Shown piece by piece: positions 25,183 to 33,529 of a stretch of 64,000 nucleotides of DNA (position 1 is the first letter of the stretch; each line of letters starts with the position of its first letter). The DNA is taken from NCBI RefSeq assembly GCF_016801985.1, contig NZ_JAEVLS010000003.1:124001-188000 (forward strand). The letters are read 5' to 3'. Source of the stretch: Steroidobacter gossypii (GTDB lineage: Bacteria; Pseudomonadota; Gammaproteobacteria; Steroidobacterales; Steroidobacteraceae). Both the position numbers and the translations under genes were made by a program. A model generated the notes under the pieces. That model was not told the origin of the DNA, did no database searches, and saw only the letters and a list, made by a program, of their open reading frames with translations.

Positions 25183-25976
25183 GCGAACCGCTCCGCCAAC
25201 TGGCCTTCTGGCGCAGGCTGCTCCGGCGCGAAAATGCGCTCGGCGATGCGCAGATCCTCGACGCTGTCGATTTCGAACCAGTTCAGATCGCCACAGTCGA
25301 CTGCCCCGAGCTGCAGCCCTTGTGGACGTATCAATGCGCTGAGGATCTGCTCCACGTAAGCGCCGTGCGCGCCGCCGACGATCGTCCGGTCGAGTTCCGG
25401 GAGCAGCTGCGACTGGAGCGTCTCGGCGGTGAAGCGATAGATGTTGATGGTCTTGTACAGGGGCTCGACGAGCGCGTCGGACATTTTCTGATTCAAGCGC
25501 AGCTCGCGGGCGCGACCTCGTTCATCGAGCGTTGCCGCCGAGCCGGTGAGCAGCGGCGACATCGGTGCAACCGCGCCAGCATCGGGATGTTCCGAGCGCA
25601 GCAGACGTGTCAGCACAGCCCTCTCGAAGAACACATCGCCTTCCAGCAGCAGGCAGCTGCCGGCCGCGAGAAAATCCCGAGCCAGCCACATTGAGTAAGC
25701 GCTGCCAGTGCGTTCGAAAACATCGGAGCGCACGTAGCTCAGGCGCATACCCCTGAAATGATCGCCGTACACGCCTTCCACCGCATCGCTGCGATATCCC
25801 ACCACAATGGCGGTCTCACGAACGCCGCAGCTGGCGAGCTGGCGTAGCGCATTCTCCAGAATGGCGACGCCATGAACCTTGATCAGTGTCTTGGGAACGT
25901 CGGCGGTCAATGGGCGCAAGCGGGTGCCGAGTCCGGCCGCTAGAATGAGTGCGCGATGGGTGCCTGTGGTTGGCAT
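25179..25976 (-). CDS. CTP-type nucleotidyltransferase (PntC/LicC-like)
   Basis: 265 residues of the NTP_transferase fold: signature LILAAGLGTRLRPLTADVPK, VVGYRSD, LLLEGDVFFE (metal Asp) and WFEIDSVEDL near the C-terminus. The closest pattern is the LicC/PntC class, which couples CTP to phosphocholine or 2-aminoethylphosphonate. Nucleotidyltransferases of this kind often sit beside PEP mutase genes and activate the phosphonate as a CMP derivative. It overlaps the CDP-alcohol phosphotransferase by four bases, so the two steps are probably coupled. Confidence 0.88.
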   Translation of the reverse strand: MPTTGTHRALILAAGLGTRLRPLTADVPKTLIKVHGVAILENALRQLASCGVRETAIVVGYRSDAVEGVYGDHFRGMRLSYVRSDVFERTGSAYSMWLARDFLAAGSCLLLEGDVFFERAVLTRLLRSEHPDAGAVAPMSPLLTGSAATLDERGRARELRLNQKMSDALVEPLYKTINIYRFTAETLQSQLLPELDRTIVGGAHGAYVEQILSALIRPQGLQLGAVDCGDLNWFEIDSVEDLRIAERIFAPEQPAPEGQLAERFA

Positions 25977-26008
25977 GGGTGCGTCCTTGCTCCAGTTGTT
26001 GAGAGTTG

Positions 26009-27199
26009 CTAACGGATGGAGTTCAGCTCGCGAACCAGTCGGGGCAAGCCGCTGCGAAGCTGTTCCGCGGATACGCCATATGAGAGTCGCAAGCCGGCGG
26101 GATCGCCGAACGCCACACCAGATACCCCAGCTACGCCGGCTCGCGTGATCAGGCGCGCCGCCACGTCGTCTGCGGTTCGCAACGACTCATCCGCGCCGAT
26201 GGGCGCAAGCAGATTGGAAAGATCCAGATAGAAATAAAAGCCTCCCTGAGCGTTGGGATCCGGCACGCGCTCCAGCTCGGCAAGGATCGTGAGACCCTCG
26301 TGTCTGGCTCTGAGCAGTTGCTCGCGCAGATCCGCCACGAAATGGCCGCTGCCGCTGCGCAGATGCTCCAGCACCGCATGTTGCGCGATCACGTTGGGAT
26401 TGGAGGTCGTGTGACTCTGCAAGGCGCGCACGGCCTTGATCAGTGGTGCAGGTCCGGCCATGTAGCCGATGCGCCATCCCGTGATGGCCAGTTGTTTGGA
26501 AAAGGCGTTGACGATCACCAGTCGCGAGCGCAACTCGGGTGCGAGACCGACGATGGAATGGTGGATGTGCGGCGCGTGCGTCAGCTCTCCGTAGCATTCG
26601 TCGAAGATCACCCAGAGCTGGTTTTCGATCGCGAATTGCGCGATCGCGAGCAGGCACTCGCGTGAGTAAACCGCGCCGGTCGGATTGTTGGGGGTGTTGA
26701 TGATGATGGCGCGAGTCGCCGGGCTCGACGCATCGCGCAGTGCCTGGATGCTGGGCAGATATTGAGTCCGCCGGGTGTCGACGAACACAGGCTTGGCGCC
26801 CGCCATGGTCACCTGGGCAGGGAAGGTCGACCAGTACGGCATCGGGATCAGCACTTCATCGCCGGGATTCAGCAATGTCATGGCGGCGTTGAACAGCGCC
26901 TGCTTGGCGCCGGCGGTGACCGCGATCTCATCGGCGCTCCAGATCTGCCAGGTTTCGCTGGTGAGCTTGGCCGCGATCGCTTCACGCAATTCCGGCATGC
27001 CGATCGTGTCGGAATAGCGCGTCACGCCTTGCTCGAGGGCGTTGAGGGCGCCTCTATAAAGTGTCGGGGCGAGATCGGCGCTGACTTCGCCGGCGCTCAG
27101 ATCGAGAACGGTGGTGCCCGCGGCGGCAGCCGCCTTGGCGGCTGAGCGCGCCGCCGCCGTACCGGAATTGCCAAACGACTGCATCCGTTGTGCAAGCAT
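26009..27199 (-). CDS. Class I (aspartate-type) aminotransferase
   Basis: 396 residues of PLP fold type I. Visible: NTPNNPTGAVYS (Asn near 172), FDECYGEL (Asp200, Tyr203), Schiff-base Lys235 in NAFSKQLAITGWRIGY and Arg243. It follows the PEP mutase by about 33 bases. The expected job is amination of phosphonopyruvate to phosphonoalanine, as aspartate-type aminotransferases can do, since no decarboxylase gene that would give phosphonoacetaldehyde is present. It does not look like the class V AEP transaminase PhnW. Substrate is inferred. Confidence 0.85.
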   Translation of the reverse strand: MLAQRMQSFGNSGTAAARSAAKAAAAAGTTVLDLSAGEVSADLAPTLYRGALNALEQGVTRYSDTIGMPELREAIAAKLTSETWQIWSADEIAVTAGAKQALFNAAMTLLNPGDEVLIPMPYWSTFPAQVTMAGAKPVFVDTRRTQYLPSIQALRDASSPATRAIIINTPNNPTGAVYSRECLLAIAQFAIENQLWVIFDECYGELTHAPHIHHSIVGLAPELRSRLVIVNAFSKQLAITGWRIGYMAGPAPLIKAVRALQSHTTSNPNVIAQHAVLEHLRSGSGHFVADLREQLLRARHEGLTILAELERVPDPNAQGGFYFYLDLSNLLAPIGADESLRTADDVAARLITRAGVAGVSGVAFGDPAGLRLSYGVSAEQLRSGLPRLVRELNSIR

Positions 27200-27232
27200 G
27201 TGAGTGCTCTCCGAAGCCGTAGATGAGTTGTC

Positions 27233-28159
27233 TCAGGCCGAAGCCGATGTTTCTGGGAGGTAGCGGCCTTCGGCATTGGCCAGCTCGTCGTAGCGCATCA
27301 GCTTGAATACTTCTTCGAGGGTGGCGACATCCGGCTCGATCCCGGCGACGCTCTCCTCCGACAGGATTCGCCGGCACACTTGCCCCATGGCGCGAACCGA
27401 GGCGCGCATCGCATGATTCGCCCAGATGACGGTGGAGATCGATGCCTGCCGATAGGCGGCGACCGGGGTCCGATAATATTTGGTGGGAACGATGATCAGC
27501 GGCAGGCGATTCTTCCAGGCCCGGGCGAAGGACAGGACTTCGTCCGCCGTTCCCTTGCGGGAATGGATCAGGATTGCATCCGCGCCGGCTTCCGCATACG
27601 CATGCGCTCGTGACAGCGCCTCTTGCTCGTCGTAACCGGCAATCAGCGCTTCAGTGCGCGCAATCAAGCAGAATCTGTGCTCGGGAACCGTGTCTTTGAC
27701 CGCTCGCAGTCGACCGGAAAATTCCTTGACGTCGGCCAGCGGATGCTTGTCGCCGACGAACGAATTGAGCTTCGGGAAGCCCTTGTCCTCCAGACAGATG
27801 CCGGAGGCGCCGCGTTGATAAAGCTTGAGCGCCGCGAGGCGGGCGTTGTTGAAGTTGCCGAAGCCGCTATCGCCGTCGACCAGAATGGGAATGTGGGTCA
27901 CATCCGCCATGCGCTCGACCACTTCGACCACCTGGGTCCATGACGCTTCGTTCGCATCCCGGTAGCCGAGACTCGAAGCGATCGACAGGCCCGACGCCCA
28001 CAGCCCGGGGAAGCCACTCTCTTCGGCAATCGCCGCCGACAGTGCGTCGTGCGCTTCCATCAGAAAGGTCAGTTCCGGAGAGTGTAGTAACTGGTGTAAC
28101 GCACTCGACGTTGCGGTTGAGAAATCCTGGGTGTGTACGCGAGTGGTTTCAACGCTCAT
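27233..28159 (-). CDS. pepM: Phosphoenolpyruvate mutase (canonical)
   Basis: 308 residues. PEP mutase converts phosphoenolpyruvate to phosphonopyruvate and is the entry to almost all natural phosphonates. Seen here: FLMEAHDALSA, WASGLSIASSLGYRDANE (Asp68), DGDSGFGN (Asp95/Asp97), the gating loop EDKGFPKLNSF with Lys130 and the mutase-type Asn132, ARTEALIAG, VPTKYYRTP and ANHAMRAS. Start at the ATG at 28159 with GGAGAG upstream; a TTG at 28183 lacks support. It heads the eleven-gene leftward operon. Compare the paralogue at 7946-8899, which has Thr at the Asn position. Confidence 0.92.
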   Translation of the reverse strand: MSVETTRVHTQDFSTATSSALHQLLHSPELTFLMEAHDALSAAIAEESGFPGLWASGLSIASSLGYRDANEASWTQVVEVVERMADVTHIPILVDGDSGFGNFNNARLAALKLYQRGASGICLEDKGFPKLNSFVGDKHPLADVKEFSGRLRAVKDTVPEHRFCLIARTEALIAGYDEQEALSRAHAYAEAGADAILIHSRKGTADEVLSFARAWKNRLPLIIVPTKYYRTPVAAYRQASISTVIWANHAMRASVRAMGQVCRRILSEESVAGIEPDVATLEEVFKLMRYDELANAEGRYLPETSASA

Positions 28160-28597
28160 CGATGCTCTCCGTTGCTTGCTCAAGTGACGACGTCCGTTCG
28201 GCGTGGGGATTGTTTGTATTGCGTCGTCGTAAGCAGCGTCAACGGATTGCGCACCCGCTTTGTTACAACTGATGAACCTTATATTTCAGCCGAAAGATCC
28301 CAGCGTCGATGGCCGGTCGAGAAGCAGGCGAATGTGACAATCAGATAACGGACAGATAACGCTCTGGGCGGCGAACACTGCAGCGCGCCTAGCGTTCGCG
28401 CCGTCGGTGAGGTCTCGGATGGGCGCTCGCGCGGAGCGGCGCGGTTATATCGGCCGCAGTCGCGTCCGGTACATCGGGTGGCCCGGGGCGCGGTGCGTTC
28501 GAACGAGTTGGGTGTCAGTCGTGGGAAGTTGACATCGGCTCGACTGGCGAGCCTTTCGATGACTGGGATGAAACGCTCGGACCAGACAGGTGACTTG
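28160..28597. other. Non-coding region with the promoter of the PEP mutase operon
   Basis: 438 bases between the PEP mutase start and the end of the MFS gene, both leftward. No convincing gene is seen on either strand. On the minus strand there is a promoter-like pair (28214-28242) and, upstream of it, a TTGTAACAA near-palindrome (28262-28270). The remainder, 28350-28597, is GC-rich and featureless; no terminator with a T-run was found for either direction. Confidence 0.5.
28214..28242 (-). promoter_or_regulatory. Candidate sigma-70 promoter for the PEP mutase operon
   Basis: Reading leftward, TTGACG (28242-28237) and ATACAA (28219-28214) are separated by 17 bases. Transcription would start near 28207, about 48 bases ahead of the ATG at 28159. 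The -35 is near consensus, the -10 weaker. No other promoter-like pair of this quality was noticed before the operon. Confidence 0.45.
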
Positions 28598-29821
28598 TTA
28601 TTGCGTGCTTATGGATCGCTCGCCGCCCAACTCAAGGGCGACCGCTTCCGTGTGTCGCCACGCCGCTGCGATCGCTGCGATCAGCATCAACACCGCCGCG
28701 ACGAGCGCTGACATCGCGAAGCCCAAGCTCGTGTGAAGTGGACCGAAAGCGGCCGTTCCTGCGAAGCCTGCGAGATAAGTGACGGCGCTGTTCAATCCCA
28801 TGATGGTGCCCCGACGCGATGGATCGAGCGCAGTCAGGCGCATGATCAGCACATTGAGGCCGAAGTGATTGGCCAGTCCCCAAACGAACACCGCGACCAG
28901 CAGCGCGCCAAAGCTCTTGCCCAGCAGGGCCATAGACACATACACGGCGCAAGCCGCGACGAATGCGACGGGCATGACACGCTTTGCGCCCACGCGGTCA
29001 ACGAGATTGTCGAGCAAAGCGGCCGCGCCGAAACCAACGCCGTACACCATCGCCGCGAGTCCGTTGGCGCTGACCGGCTGGCCGAGCCCGTTGTTCAAAT
29101 AGTCGCCGAGATAACCATACATGCCGTAGAAGGCCGCCATGAATGCGCCGCAGGCGATCAGCAGCGGTTTGGCGCCTGCAATTCTGAGCGCCTCGAGCGG
29201 CAGAGGCGCCGATTGGGTCGCCAGAACTTCGCGATATTTGCCGATCGAAAGCATCGCGACGGCGGCGAAGGCGAGAGCCGCGATCGCTCCGAACACCGCA
29301 CGCCAGTGAAGGACGTCTGCGAGCACCGCGGACAATGAAACGCCCGCCACCATGCTGAGCGTCCAGCCGGTGAGCACGACACCGATGGTTCGGCTTTCTC
29401 GTCCTGGCGGAGCGACGGCGGCGGCGCTCGAATATATGGCCGGCAATGCAACGCCCGATGCGACGCCTGCGATCAACTGGCTTGCAATCAGCACACTGAC
29501 CATCGGCGACAGCGCACTTAGAATGAGTGCCACGGCCAACAGCGCCAGCGCCAGTTGCAACATGCGACGCGCTCCGATGCGATCGATGTGACGCGCAAGG
29601 AACAAAGCGCTTGCGGCGGTCCCGAGCCCGAATGCGGCCGCCGCGGTCATGACGACAGGCACTGTAGAGCCGAAGGAGCGGGCGACTTCCGGTGCGATCG
29701 GGCCCAACCCCAGGGAGTTCGAGCCGATGACGGCGATACAACCGGTGAGCACATAAGCCATCCGCGGCAGCGGCGCGGCGGCTTCGGTGGTGCGAGCGAA
29801 GGATTGATCTGTGTTCGCCAT
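28598..29821 (-). CDS. MFS transporter
   Basis: 407 residues with about twelve hydrophobic helices. The loop motif HIDRIGARRMLQ between helices 2 and 3 and LVDRVGAKRVM in the second half are the expected MFS repeats. It resembles drug/arabinose-type exporters. It is divergent from an Lrp-type regulator across 48 bases, a common arrangement for regulated efflux of amino acids or related compounds. It lies just upstream of the phosphonate operon and could be a second exporter, but nothing ties the two directly. Confidence 0.9.
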   Translation of the reverse strand: MANTDQSFARTTEAAAPLPRMAYVLTGCIAVIGSNSLGLGPIAPEVARSFGSTVPVVMTAAAAFGLGTAASALFLARHIDRIGARRMLQLALALLAVALILSALSPMVSVLIASQLIAGVASGVALPAIYSSAAAVAPPGRESRTIGVVLTGWTLSMVAGVSLSAVLADVLHWRAVFGAIAALAFAAVAMLSIGKYREVLATQSAPLPLEALRIAGAKPLLIACGAFMAAFYGMYGYLGDYLNNGLGQPVSANGLAAMVYGVGFGAAALLDNLVDRVGAKRVMPVAFVAACAVYVSMALLGKSFGALLVAVFVWGLANHFGLNVLIMRLTALDPSRRGTIMGLNSAVTYLAGFAGTAAFGPLHTSLGFAMSALVAAVLMLIAAIAAAWRHTEAVALELGGERSISTQ

Positions 29822-29869
29822 AGTTGCATATTGACCGAATCGTATTCAGCCACAAGCGGAATCGGCGGT

Positions 29870-30409
29870 ATGAACCAAGAAACAGATGGCATTCGGCAGA
29901 ACGGCGGGCGCGGGCGCGATCTGGATGCCTTCGACCGAAAATTGTTAAGCCTGCTGGTCGAGGATGCGACGCGCAGCTATGTGGAATTGGGCGAGCAGAT
30001 CGGGCTCTCCGCGCCCGCCGTCCATGAGCGCGTCAAACGTTTGAAACGCACCGGCGCCATCCGGCAGACCGCCGCGCTGCTCAACCCGATCGCCATCCAT
30101 AAGACGTTGCTGGCGTTCGTTCATGTCGACACGCACGGCTGGGGCAAGTCGCCGGAGCTGCTTGCGATCTCGAAATATCCCGAAGTGGAGGAAATGCACT
30201 CGGTAGCCGGCGACACCTGCATGCTGCTCAAAGTGCGCACCAAAGATTCACGAGCCCTCGAAGGACTCCTCGCGCGCATCTACGACGTTCCCGGTGTGAT
30301 CAAAACGCGCAGCTACGTCGTGTTGTCCACTCACATGGAGCGTCCGGTGCAAGCCGATATCACCACCGAATGGCCGGCGCCTCGCCAGGCGGCCCGGCCG
30401 CCGCGCTGA
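29870..30409 (+). CDS. Lrp/AsnC-family transcriptional regulator
   Basis: 179 residues: an N-terminal helix-turn-helix (FDRKLLSLLVEDATRSYVEL, LGEQIGLSAPAVHERVKRLK; about 20-60) and a C-terminal RAM ligand domain (VHVDTHGWGKSPELL, VAGDTCMLLKVRTKD). Start at the ATG at 29870 beside GGCGG. It is divergent from the MFS gene and probably controls it in response to an amino acid or analogue. Confidence 0.9.
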   Translation: MNQETDGIRQNGGRGRDLDAFDRKLLSLLVEDATRSYVELGEQIGLSAPAVHERVKRLKRTGAIRQTAALLNPIAIHKTLLAFVHVDTHGWGKSPELLAISKYPEVEEMHSVAGDTCMLLKVRTKDSRALEGLLARIYDVPGVIKTRSYVVLSTHMERPVQADITTEWPAPRQAARPPR

Positions 30410-30593
30410 AGCAGCGTGCCTCTGCGCAGTCATTAACACGCGTGAGAGTGAGTGTTGACGGCGGGCCCCGCTCACCGGCATTATCGAATCGCGCCGGCGT
30501 CCGGCCGGCTGCGACACATATTCGATGGCAGGGGGGAATGCGATGGGCAAGCTGGTTTCGCACGGCACGGCTGCCGTGTGTCGGGAGCGTTGA

Positions 30594-31895
30594 TTGGCTG
30601 CCGTGCCCCTTGCACGGCCCGACGCGCGGGCATGGTTCGTGCTCGGCATGTTGTGCTTCGTGTATGTGTTGAACTTCCTGGACCGGCAGCTGCTGTCGAT
30701 TCTGGCCAAGCCGATTCAGGACGATCTGCAGCTTAGCGACGGGCAGCTCGGACGCATCGGCGGTTTGTATTTCGCCTTGTTCTATTGCCTGATCTCCATT
30801 CCGGTGGGTTGGCTGGCCGATCGCACCAATCGTGTGAAAGTGCTTTCGTTTGCCTGCGCGCTGTGGAGTGCGGCGACCGTCGCTTGCGGAATGGCGTCGA
30901 CCTACCCGCAACTCGTCGCGGCGCGCATGGCGGTGGGAGTGGGCGAGGCGGGCGGTGTGCCGCCATCCTACGCGATCATCTCCGACTACTTCCCTTCGGG
31001 CACGCGAGCGACCGCGCTCGGTTTGTTCAATCTCGGGCCACCATTGGGGCAGGCCCTGGGCGTCGCGTTCGGCGCATCGGTGGCAGCAACTTATGACTGG
31101 CGCAGCGCCTTCGTTGTTGTCGGCGCAGTGGGCGTCGTCACGGCGCTGCTTGTTTATATGTTCGTCCGGGAGCCCGTTCGTGGCGGCCTGGACCGAGCGC
31201 CTTCGGTGGCGCCTGTGGAATCTGCGACGGCCCACGCCGGCTTCCGCGCCACCATCGCAATGTTCTTCTCGAGGCCGGTGCTGGTGCTCGTGGCGCTCGC
31301 TTGCGGCGCGACTCAGTTTGTGACTTACGCATCGCTGAATTTCACGACGCTGTTCCTGATGCGCGAGAAGGGCATGACCCTGGAGGAGATCGCCGTCTAC
31401 TACGCGTTGCTGATCGGCATTGGCATCAGCGCTGGAATGTATGTTTCGGGGCGCATCACGGATCGCCTGGCTCGTAACGGCAAACAAGCCTATGCCCTGG
31501 TGCCGGCCGTGGGTCTGGCGCTGGCGATCCCATTTTTCATCGGCTTCGTCTGGGCGCCCGGCTGGCAGCTGGCATTGTTGTTCCTGATCGGACCGACCTT
31601 CTTCAATTACTTCTACCTGTCGCCGGCGGTGACGTTGGTTCAAGAGGAAGTGCGGCCGAGCGAGCGCGTGCTTTCCGGTGCGCTGCTGCTGTTGGTGATG
31701 AACCTCATCGGTCTGGGCCTGGGGCCCACCTACCTCGGCGCTCTGAGCGATCTGCTGCGCGACACTCATCCGGAGAATTCGCTGCAGCTGGCCTTCTACA
31801 CGCTCGTGCCGTTCTACGTGCTGGCCGTGGTGATGTTTGTCGTTCTGGCTCGCAAGTTGAAGCGCGAGCCGCTGGTCGTCGGAGATCAACCTTGA
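30594..31895 (+). CDS. Spinster-like MFS transporter
   Basis: 433 residues, about twelve helices. Motifs include NFLDRQLLSILAKPI, GWLADRTNRVKVLS and RMAVGVGEAGGVPPSYAII, typical of the Spinster/ACS-like uptake branch. No ATG is available at the N-terminus; TTG at 30594 (GGGAG upstream) or GTG at 30603 are the choices. The next gene starts on its stop codon, so this begins a coupled transporter / esterase / acyl-CoA ligase / SDR cassette and probably imports the carboxylate or ester they break down. Confidence 0.9.
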   Translation: MAAVPLARPDARAWFVLGMLCFVYVLNFLDRQLLSILAKPIQDDLQLSDGQLGRIGGLYFALFYCLISIPVGWLADRTNRVKVLSFACALWSAATVACGMASTYPQLVAARMAVGVGEAGGVPPSYAIISDYFPSGTRATALGLFNLGPPLGQALGVAFGASVAATYDWRSAFVVVGAVGVVTALLVYMFVREPVRGGLDRAPSVAPVESATAHAGFRATIAMFFSRPVLVLVALACGATQFVTYASLNFTTLFLMREKGMTLEEIAVYYALLIGIGISAGMYVSGRITDRLARNGKQAYALVPAVGLALAIPFFIGFVWAPGWQLALLFLIGPTFFNYFYLSPAVTLVQEEVRPSERVLSGALLLLVMNLIGLGLGPTYLGALSDLLRDTHPENSLQLAFYTLVPFYVLAVVMFVVLARKLKREPLVVGDQP

Positions 31896-33529
31896 TGTCC
31901 CTGGTTCTGCGTGCCGCTGCATTGAGTGCGCTCGTGCTGCTGGCCGCGCCCGCATCCGCTCAGGATCCTGTCGTTCGTGCCCCGGCCGGCGCAGTCAGAG
32001 GCGTCGCTCAGCAGGGCGTGCGCGTCTTCAAAGGGCTGCCTTACGCGATGCCACCCGTCGGTGCGGCGCGTTGGAAGCCACCGGTAGCAATGCCGGCCTG
32101 GAGTGAGGTTCGAGACGCGACCCGCTTCGGGGCGGCCTGCGTTCAACCGAAGGGGCGAGCCGACAGCATCTACGCCTGGGATCTCGAGCAGACCAGCGAA
32201 GATTGTTTGTTTCTGAACGTGTGGACGCCAGCACAAGCCCAGAACGCGCCGGTCATGGTGTGGATTCACGGTGGCGCGCTCACGACAGGCGCCAGCAGCG
32301 ATCTGATGTATGACGGCGCCGGATTCGCCAGGCTGGGTGTAGTCGTCGTATCGATCAACTATCGGCTTGGCGCGCTCGGTTATCTGGCGCATCCGCAATT
32401 GAGCGCGGAGTCGCCGGAGGGAATCTCGGGCAACTATGGATTGCTCGATCAGATCGAAGCGCTGCGCTGGGTGAAACGCAACGTCGCCGCGTTTGGCGGC
32501 AATCCAGAGAATGTGACCATCGTGGGCGAGTCGGCCGGCGCGTTGAGCGTGATGTATCTGATGGCGTCGCCGCAGGCGCGCGGGCTGTTCAACAAGGCGG
32601 TCGCACAGAGCGCTTATATGATTTCGATGCCTGAGCTGAAGCAGGCGCGTTTCGGCCAGCCCGCGGCTGAGGCGATTGGCGCCAGCATCGCGGCCGAGCT
32701 CGGCGCCAAGGACCTTGCAGCGCTGCGTGCAGCGCCTGCATCCGAGCTGATCGCCGCGTCGACTCGCGTTGGTTACTTTCCATTGGGCACGGTCGATGGT
32801 CGCGTGCTGACTCGACAGCTGGTGGAGACGTTCGATCGGGAAGAGCAGGCGCCAGTGCCCATCATCGCCGGCTTTAACAGCGGCGAGATCCGGTCGTTGC
32901 AGATGCTTGCGGCGCCGATGCCTGCGAACGCGGCAGCGTATGAATCAACCATTCGCGAGCGCTACGCTGATCTCGCCGATGAGTTCCTGAAACATTATCC
33001 AAGCAAGGATCTCAAGGAGAGCATCCTCGCAGCGCCGCGCGACTCGCTGTATGCCTGGACCGCGGAGCGGCTGGTTCGCAAGCAGACGGCCATTGGCAAA
33101 CCTTCGTTTCTCTATGTGTTCGATCACAGCTATCCGGCGGCGGACGCCGCGGGGCTGCACGGCTTCCATGCCGCCGAGCTGCCTTTTGTATTCGGTACGC
33201 TCGACCGAACGCCGCGTCATTGGCCCAAGGTGCCGGACACCAGGACGCAGAGGGATTTATCCGCGGCCATGATGAGCTACTGGGCCGGATTCATGCATTC
33301 CACCGAGCCACGTGCGAAGGATCACGCGCAATGGCAAGCATATGGATCAGATCGAGCGTACATGAGATTCGCTGAAAGGCCGGAGTCTGGCACGCGTCTG
33401 CTGCCGGGCATGTTTGAATTGAACGAGCAGGTCGTCTGCCGACGACGCGCCAGCGGCGATCAGCCGTGGCACTGGAACGTGGGATTGATCTCGCCGCCGC
33501 TGCCGCCCGCCGTGGAGTCCTGCCGATGA
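31895..33529 (+). CDS. Type B carboxylesterase, secreted
   Basis: 544 residues with a signal peptide (LSALVLLAAPASAQD). Carboxylesterase motifs: EDCLFLNVWTP, VMVWIHGGALTTG (oxyanion hole), the nucleophile elbow VGESAGALSV, and a C-terminal His in GLHGFHAAELPFVFG. The ATG at 31895 shares a base with the transporter stop. It should release alcohol and acid from an ester in the periplasm. Confidence 0.9.
   Translation: MSLVLRAAALSALVLLAAPASAQDPVVRAPAGAVRGVAQQGVRVFKGLPYAMPPVGAARWKPPVAMPAWSEVRDATRFGAACVQPKGRADSIYAWDLEQTSEDCLFLNVWTPAQAQNAPVMVWIHGGALTTGASSDLMYDGAGFARLGVVVVSINYRLGALGYLAHPQLSAESPEGISGNYGLLDQIEALRWVKRNVAAFGGNPENVTIVGESAGALSVMYLMASPQARGLFNKAVAQSAYMISMPELKQARFGQPAAEAIGASIAAELGAKDLAALRAAPASELIAASTRVGYFPLGTVDGRVLTRQLVETFDREEQAPVPIIAGFNSGEIRSLQMLAAPMPANAAAYESTIRERYADLADEFLKHYPSKDLKESILAAPRDSLYAWTAERLVRKQTAIGKPSFLYVFDHSYPAADAAGLHGFHAAELPFVFGTLDRTPRHWPKVPDTRTQRDLSAAMMSYWAGFMHSTEPRAKDHAQWQAYGSDRAYMRFAERPESGTRLLPGMFELNEQVVCRRRASGDQPWHWNVGLISPPLPPAVESCR

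Noticed and set aside
6784-28183. A full C-P lyase pathway
   Set aside because: Only phnF and phnM were found. No PhnG, H, I, J, K, L, N or P sequence is present in the window.
17941-28183. Phosphonopyruvate decarboxylase (Ppd) and class V AEP transaminase (PhnW)
   Set aside because: No thiamine-diphosphate enzyme with the GDG-NN motif is encoded, and the aminotransferases are of the aspartate and MocR-like types.
28478-28711. 77-codon plus-strand frame next to the MFS gene
   Set aside because: It overlaps the MFS 3' end, lacks a ribosome binding site and has low-complexity Arg/Gln/His sequence at its end.
30360-31955. 531-codon minus-strand frame over the Spinster-like transporter
   Set aside because: Antisense shadow of a clear MFS gene; composition is Gln/His/Arg-rich without structure.
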